Origin: an uncultured bacterium
Lineage (GTDB): Bacteria; Patescibacteriota; Minisyncoccia; UBA6257; JAGGUH01
Reading direction: 5' to 3'
Length of the DNA: 6,557 bases
Assembly: GCA_937877385.1 (NCBI GenBank)
Contig: CALGBJ010000007.1
Span: 1 to 6,557, forward strand
Under the pieces are notes generated by a model, which was not told the DNA's origin, made no database searches, and saw only the letters and a program-made list of their open reading frames with translations. Within the stretch, counting starts at the first letter, position 1, and the number at the start of each line of letters is the position of its first letter. Position numbers and translations under genes: made by a program. Positions 5,664-6,557 of this stretch are shown piece after piece.

Positions 5664-5683
5664 GAAACTTAAAAAGAAAAGAG

Positions 5684-5698
5684 AAAAGCCAGAGAAAA
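5684..5698 (-). repeat. khpA 3'-UTR segment complementary to its leader
   Basis: The 15 nt AAAAGCCAGAGAAAA at 5684-5698 (plus) are the exact reverse complement of 6070-6084 (plus). In the khpA mRNA this places complementary 15-nt stretches in the 5' leader and between the stop codon and the terminator. The region is purine-rich, and CCAGAGAAAA recurs within the khpA coding sequence (its complement is at 5749-5758), so chance is possible. Confidence 0.5.
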
Positions 5699-5704
5699 AT
5701 CAAT

Positions 5705-6004
5705 TTATAACTTAATATCTTCTAATTCTGATTTCTTCTCTTCTCCTTTTTTCTCTGGTTCTTCTAATTTAAGATTAATTCTGGCTCTATTCTTTAAGCC
5801 AATAACCCTCAAAAGAGTTCTAATGGCTTTAATAGTCGTTCCTTGTCGACCAACCACCAAGCCCATATCTTTAGGGTCGATATGAAGAGTCAAAAGGACT
5901 CCCATTTCGTCTAGTGTTTTTTCTATCTTCACTGCCTCGGGGTTGTCAACAAGAGCTTTAACAATGTTCTCAAGAAAGGTCTGATAATCAACTTTCTTTT
6001 CCAT
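5705..6004 (-). CDS. khpA: KhpA-family KH-domain RNA-binding protein
   Basis: 99 aa, a single KH domain of the KhpA (YlqC) type. Characterised homologues are cytoplasmic RNA chaperones that partner KhpB/Jag and affect cell elongation and division. The pattern is clear: LENIVKALVDNPEAV (11-25), a beta strand, then HIDPKDMGLVVGRQG with the GxxG loop as G52-R-Q-G55, then TTIKAIRTLLRV (56-67) and INLKL. Residues 80-99 form a charged, probably disordered tail. The ATG at 6004 has AAGGA 10 nt upstream. The gene is monocistronic by appearance: its own promoter lies at 6146-6118 and it ends before the terminator at 5663-5630. rpsP, a common neighbour, is not present. Confidence 0.9.
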   Translation of the reverse strand: MEKKVDYQTFLENIVKALVDNPEAVKIEKTLDEMGVLLTLHIDPKDMGLVVGRQGTTIKAIRTLLRVIGLKNRARINLKLEEPEKKGEEKKSELEDIKL

Positions 6005-6014
6005 TATTTTTTAA

Positions 6015-6019
6015 TCCTT
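6015..6019 (-). promoter_or_regulatory. khpA ribosome-binding site
   Basis: AAGGA on the minus strand, 10 nt before the ATG at 6004. It is the clearest Shine-Dalgarno in the window; dnaE and ftsQ have none. Confidence 0.75.
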
Positions 6020-6049
6020 AATTCTCACCGACCTTTTCTATTTTCTCTC

Positions 6050-6107
6050 GAGCTTTTCGGTCTCTCAAATTTTCTCTGGCTTTTAGAGAAATAACTCCGA
6101 AAAGCTC
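6050..6107 (-). promoter_or_regulatory. Structured khpA leader
   Basis: In the transcript, GAGCTTTTCGG (6107-6097) pairs perfectly with CCGAAAAGCTC (6060-6050), 11 bp. Inside the loop a second hairpin, TTCTCT/AGAGAA (6090-6085 with 6077-6072), encloses AAAAGCC. TTTCTCT could instead pair with the GAGAGAAA just 3' of the outer stem, so alternative folds exist. The structure fills most of the roughly 107-nt leader between the start site and the Shine-Dalgarno. It could control stability or translation, possibly through KhpA itself; that is conjecture. It matches no riboswitch class I recognise. Confidence 0.55.
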
Positions 6108-6117
6108 AATTATCTGA

Positions 6118-6146
6118 AATATAACTCATTTCTTCAAAAAAGTCAA
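6118..6146 (-). promoter_or_regulatory. khpA promoter
   Basis: On the minus strand: TTGACT (6146-6141), exactly 17 nt, TATATT (6123-6118). Each box matches 5 of 6 consensus positions. The expected start is near 6111-6112. It begins 7 nt after the stop codon of the upstream gene. Confidence 0.8.
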
Positions 6147-6153
6147 GCCGTCT

Positions 6154-6557
6154 TTAAAAAACCAAAAAACTCCACCAGGGCTTTTTAATTTTGAGAATTT
6201 CGGCAGTTTGGGCATTAACCTCACCTAAAAGGTTTATTCTCACTGGGAAAATAAACAACAATCTTCCTCGCTTCTCTCCTCTAATCTCATAGACCGGCTT
6301 GTCATTTTTCACTTTTAACTCTGATTCTCTAACTTCTGGAATTTCCTCTTGAACAGTTTTAATTGCCTCATCAGGCAAAACATTCACCTCAATTTCTTTC
6401 TTGGATGTTTTTATTTTCAATTTATTTTCCTCGAATTTCATCATCTCTTTAGTAATAGCAACCTTATCCTTAACTTTAATTTCTATTCTCTTTTTTTCTG
6501 GATTTATACCAATTTTTACTGAAACTGGTTTTTCTTTTGCTTTTACTTCAAAAGAAA
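6154..6557 (-). CDS. C-terminal part of unrecognised protein, PepSY-like end
   Basis: The frame is open to the window edge with 133 residues visible and ends in TAA at 6154. The internal Met pair near 6444 is not necessarily a start, because 37 more codons precede it without a stop, so the gene is treated as 5'-truncated by the window. The visible part is rich in Lys, Glu and beta-forming residues. It finishes with YEIRGEKRGRLLFIFPVRI, NAQTAEILKI and KKPWWSFLVF. The strand pattern followed by A-x-T-x-E-I-x-x-I resembles the last strand of PepSY-type domains, and a K-P-W-W tail is, from memory, common in hypothetical CPR and archaeal proteins. No catalytic motif is visible. Function is unknown; a secreted or membrane-anchored protein is possible but its N-terminus is outside the window. 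Confidence 0.75.
   Translation of the reverse strand, partial: SFEVKAKEKPVSVKIGINPEKKRIEIKVKDKVAITKEMMKFEENKLKIKTSKKEIEVNVLPDEAIKTVQEEIPEVRESELKVKNDKPVYEIRGEKRGRLLFIFPVRINLLGEVNAQTAEILKIKKPWWSFLVF

Noticed and set aside
6018..6125. Possible 35-codon upstream frame ending at the khpA Shine-Dalgarno, with a charged ARENLRDRKAREKIEKVGEN-like end
   Set aside because: It has only ATT or TTG as starts, no convincing ribosome-binding site, and much of it is the leader stem-loop. The charged character follows from purine-rich sequence. It could be revisited if ribosome profiling shows translation.
1..6557. CRISPR array, transposase gene or prophage genes
   Set aside because: No regularly spaced repeats, and no transposase or phage structural protein in any frame. 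The only clear mobile element is the intein.

Overview
The window is A+T-rich bacterial chromosome. It carries a DNA polymerase III alpha subunit interrupted by an intein, an FtsQ-type division protein, a KhpA-type KH RNA-binding protein, the C-terminal part of an unrecognised protein, one intact tRNA and a tRNA-like remnant. The gene content, compact layout, near-leaderless starts and low G+C suggest a Patescibacteria/CPR-type genome (Parcubacteria-like). That placement is an inference from style and family resemblance; no marker here proves it.

Layout. Positions 2-74 (minus) hold a complete tRNA-Ile with a UAU anticodon. Positions 98-170 (minus) hold a degenerate tRNA-like copy. Its first 28 nt are identical to the tRNA-Ile, and the dnaE stop codon lies inside it. 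dnaE occupies 4477-161 (minus). Its protein is 1438 residues, of which 375 (1529-2653) are an in-frame intein. The intein has complete splicing motifs and, in place of the usual LAGLIDADG domain, a zinc-finger/NUMOD3-like/PD-(D/E)XK nuclease insert. This is the most unusual object in the window.

Positions 4478-4913 are a 436-nt non-coding divergent region between dnaE (minus) and ftsQ (plus). It holds back-to-back promoters, two GAGAT palindromes, an 18-bp perfect inverted repeat enclosing a terminator-like hairpin (possible small RNA, ftsQ attenuator or MITE-like element), a REP-like hairpin, and repeated GGTTAGGAAG words in both orientations.

ftsQ (4914-5627, plus) and khpA (6004-5705, minus) converge on a strong bidirectional terminator at 5630-5663. 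khpA has its own good sigma70-type promoter, a strongly structured leader and a Shine-Dalgarno sequence. Its 3' untranslated segment is complementary to the leader over 15 nt. The window ends in the 3' part of a minus-strand gene (6557-6154) that starts outside it.

The genes serve separate basic functions (replication, division, RNA binding, translation) and do not form one pathway. The distinctive content is selfish or regulatory: the intein homing element, the tRNA duplication or chimera, and the palindrome-rich intergenic region.
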